Shown here piece by piece: positions 42,603 through 43,642 of a stretch of DNA of 43,642 bases. Numbering within the stretch: position 1 is the first letter of the stretch; each line of letters opens with the position of its first letter. The DNA is from Bacteroidales bacterium UBA1077. Its GTDB lineage: Bacteria; Bacteroidota; Bacteroidia; Bacteroidales; UBA932. The DNA is taken from assembly GCA_002314195.1 (NCBI GenBank), contig DCCQ01000076.1:36855-80496 (forward strand), in the 5' to 3' direction. The translations under genes were made by a program, and so were the position numbers. The notes beneath the pieces are model-generated. The model searched no databases and was not told where the DNA came from. It worked only from the letters and a program-made list of their open reading frames with translations.

Positions 42603-42857
42603 TCAAGATTCTCCATCATCAGGTCCGATGATGACAAGATAGTTGAATCCCATCGTGATTATGTCCGCAATCGTGTCGATGCACCAAAGGAATCCGAACG
42701 CCGCCCATATCGCCGCCGCAAGAATGACCCACTTGAACCACGAGTCAAACATCGCCGCCCTCGCCTCGAATGGTTTGATGGCGACAATCCCTACCGTCAC
42801 CAGCAACGGGCTGAATCCGATGACGCTTTTCCAGAAAAGTTCTTTGTATTCATCCAT
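42603..42857 (-). CDS. Small membrane protein, two to three TM segments
   Basis: From ATG 42857 the protein is 84 residues: MDEYKELFWK, then two clear hydrophobic segments ('SVIGFSPLLVTVGIVAI' and 'WFKWVILAAAIWAAFGFLWCI') and a third weaker one ('IADIITMGFNYLVIIG'). It ends in an acidic tail. The frame is open to 42938, but the promoter box TATCTTTG at 42879-42886 would start transcription near 42872, which excludes the upstream ATG. No family is recognised. It is convergent with the RAYT gene and divergent from the WYL regulator. Confidence 0.7.
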   Translation of the reverse strand: MDEYKELFWKSVIGFSPLLVTVGIVAIKPFEARAAMFDSWFKWVILAAAIWAAFGFLWCIDTIADIITMGFNYLVIIGPDDGES

Positions 42858-42878
42858 AAAGCTCTGTTTTCTCGCCCG

Positions 42879-42886
42879 CAAAGATA
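42879..42886 (-). promoter_or_regulatory. Bacteroidota -7 promoter box before the small membrane protein
   Basis: The minus strand reads TATCTTTG, matching TAnnTTTG, about 22 nt before ATG 42857. Confidence 0.55.
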
Positions 42887-42959
42887 GTCCTTGCTGTAAG
42901 ACAAAACTTGACACACAGAAAAAATATCTGTCTGTCATACTTTGTCAGATATAATGGGT

Positions 42960-42967
42960 TAACTTTG
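42960..42967 (+). promoter_or_regulatory. Bacteroidota -7 promoter box before the WYL-type gene
   Basis: The plus strand reads TAACTTTG, matching TAnnTTTG. A start near 42974 gives a leader of about 16 nt to ATG 42990. Confidence 0.55.
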
Positions 42968-42989
42968 CCGGAGAAAAAATCAGAACACA

Positions 42990-43642
42990 ATGTTGGCGGA
43001 AAAGATAAAAGACAGGATCAGGCTTCTGGAGATCGTCGATTCGTTCGGCGGGCGCGGGGCAAGTTTCGAGCGGATCAGAAAAGAATGGTGGGGGAGCACT
43101 AAAGGCGGGGATCTCGACCTGCGGACGTTCCACAGGTACAGACGGGACATCGAGGAGATCTTCGGTGTCATAATAGAGTGCAGGCGTGCCGGCAGCTCAT
43201 CGACATATTATATCTCGAATAAAGGCGCGTGCCCTGACGACAGGCTCCGCCTGACCTGCATCAACGCCTTCCTGATGGGGAATATGCTGACCGACGACCG
43301 ATTCCCGAAGGACCGGGTGTTCATCAGCGCCAGCTACAATAATGAATATGCGAGGGTGGTCGCGAGGGCGATATCCCTGAACAGGGTGATATTCGTGAAA
43401 CACAAACACCTCTACCAGAAGTATGCCGCCGTCAAGGATGAGAAAATGCTGTATCCAGTGGAGATCAGGCCTGAGGTCCTTGAGTTCGAGTTCATTCCGT
43501 ACGCCCTGTCCTACAATTCCTGCTGGTATATGTTTGGAAAGATGCCGGGGGAGGACGAGCTCCTTGTATATTCATTGCAGAACTCGGCTGAAATCCGCGT
43601 TCTGGACGAGACCGCCGAGCCGCCGGAGGATTTCCGCCTTGG
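42990..43642 (+). CDS. HTH-WYL-domain transcriptional regulator, 3' end missing
   Basis: The frame runs from ATG 42990 off the right edge (217 codons visible). Residues 1-65 form a winged-HTH-like start ('MLAEKIKDRIRLLEIVDSFGGRGASFERIRKEWW...LDLRTFHRYRRDIEEIFGVIIECRR'). The core at about 165-200 has 'FIPYALSYNSCWYMFGKMPGEDELLVYSLQNSAEIRVLDE', which follows the WYL pattern (P-Y-x-L-x-Y-N-x-x-WYMFG, then the 'rtf.L.rI' strand). WYL proteins bind nucleic acid or nucleotide ligands and often control phage-defence or SOS-type genes. What it controls may lie beyond the window. Confidence 0.82.
   Translation, partial: MLAEKIKDRIRLLEIVDSFGGRGASFERIRKEWWGSTKGGDLDLRTFHRYRRDIEEIFGVIIECRRAGSSSTYYISNKGACPDDRLRLTCINAFLMGNMLTDDRFPKDRVFISASYNNEYARVVARAISLNRVIFVKHKHLYQKYAAVKDEKMLYPVEIRPEVLEFEFIPYALSYNSCWYMFGKMPGEDELLVYSLQNSAEIRVLDETAEPPEDFRL

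Noticed and set aside
42474..42887. 137-codon plus-strand frame after the RAYT gene
   Set aside because: It is mostly antisense to the small membrane protein, Arg-rich and low in complexity; the minus-strand reading with its promoter box and TM segments is better.

Overview
The window looks like chromosomal DNA of a Bacteroidales (Bacteroidota) bacterium with a moderately GC-rich genome. The evidence is two SusC/SusD outer-membrane uptake loci, many short-signal lipoproteins, BACON-type Ig-like domains, and a recurring TAnnTTTG promoter box at the expected distance before many genes. Shine-Dalgarno sites are weak or absent. No rRNA, tRNA or cas genes were seen. Every statement comes from reading the sequence by eye; no database search was run.

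Layout. 1-6018 (minus) is the SusC/SusD locus 1 operon, whose last lipoprotein runs off the left edge. 6162-18386 is mostly housekeeping: LMW phosphatase, crcB, pckA, recQ, a folB-mtaB-MBL hydrolase operon, an RsmI-like methyltransferase, then an alkaline phosphatase, GH20 hexosaminidase and HAD phosphatase run. 18524-19426 is a lytic transglycosylase. 19552-35264 (minus) is a 15.7 kb, eight-gene operon (SusC/SusD locus 2) with a subtilisin-like lipoprotein protease, BACON proteins and a BspA-like repeat protein; it ends at a clear terminator. Its upstream gap is bounded by an inverted repeat about 350 bp across. 35657-38929 holds GNAT, FKBP, trpS, folE and a DUF2795-like gene, followed by a putative small RNA with a strong terminator.

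39302-42470 is the accessory part: three co-directional genes, each preceded by an array of 31-nt palindromes (TTGTCCGG, 15 variable nt, CCGGACAA) repeated every 50 nt. The third gene is a REP-associated tyrosine transposase (RAYT, HUH/Y1 family). The first two are unrecognised proteins that seem to belong to the same REP/RAYT unit. A small membrane protein and a partial HTH-WYL regulator close the window.

The most unusual signals are: the 50-nt-period REP arrays with their RAYT and two orphan genes; a roughly nine-fold excess of the hexamer GAATAT/ATATTC across the window, seen in several reading frames; an 80-residue in-frame insertion in mtaB made entirely of a MITE-like element plus a REP pair; a second 50-nt-period palindrome family before FKBP; and the possible invertible promoter segment before locus 2.

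How the genes may work together: both Sus loci encode TonB-dependent import across the outer membrane. Locus 2 has no glycoside hydrolase but has a surface protease, so peptide or glycopeptide uptake is a fair inference. GH20, alkaline phosphatase and the HAD enzyme could form a small amino-sugar and phosphate scavenging unit. FolE and FolB are both early folate-pathway enzymes but lie in different operons.
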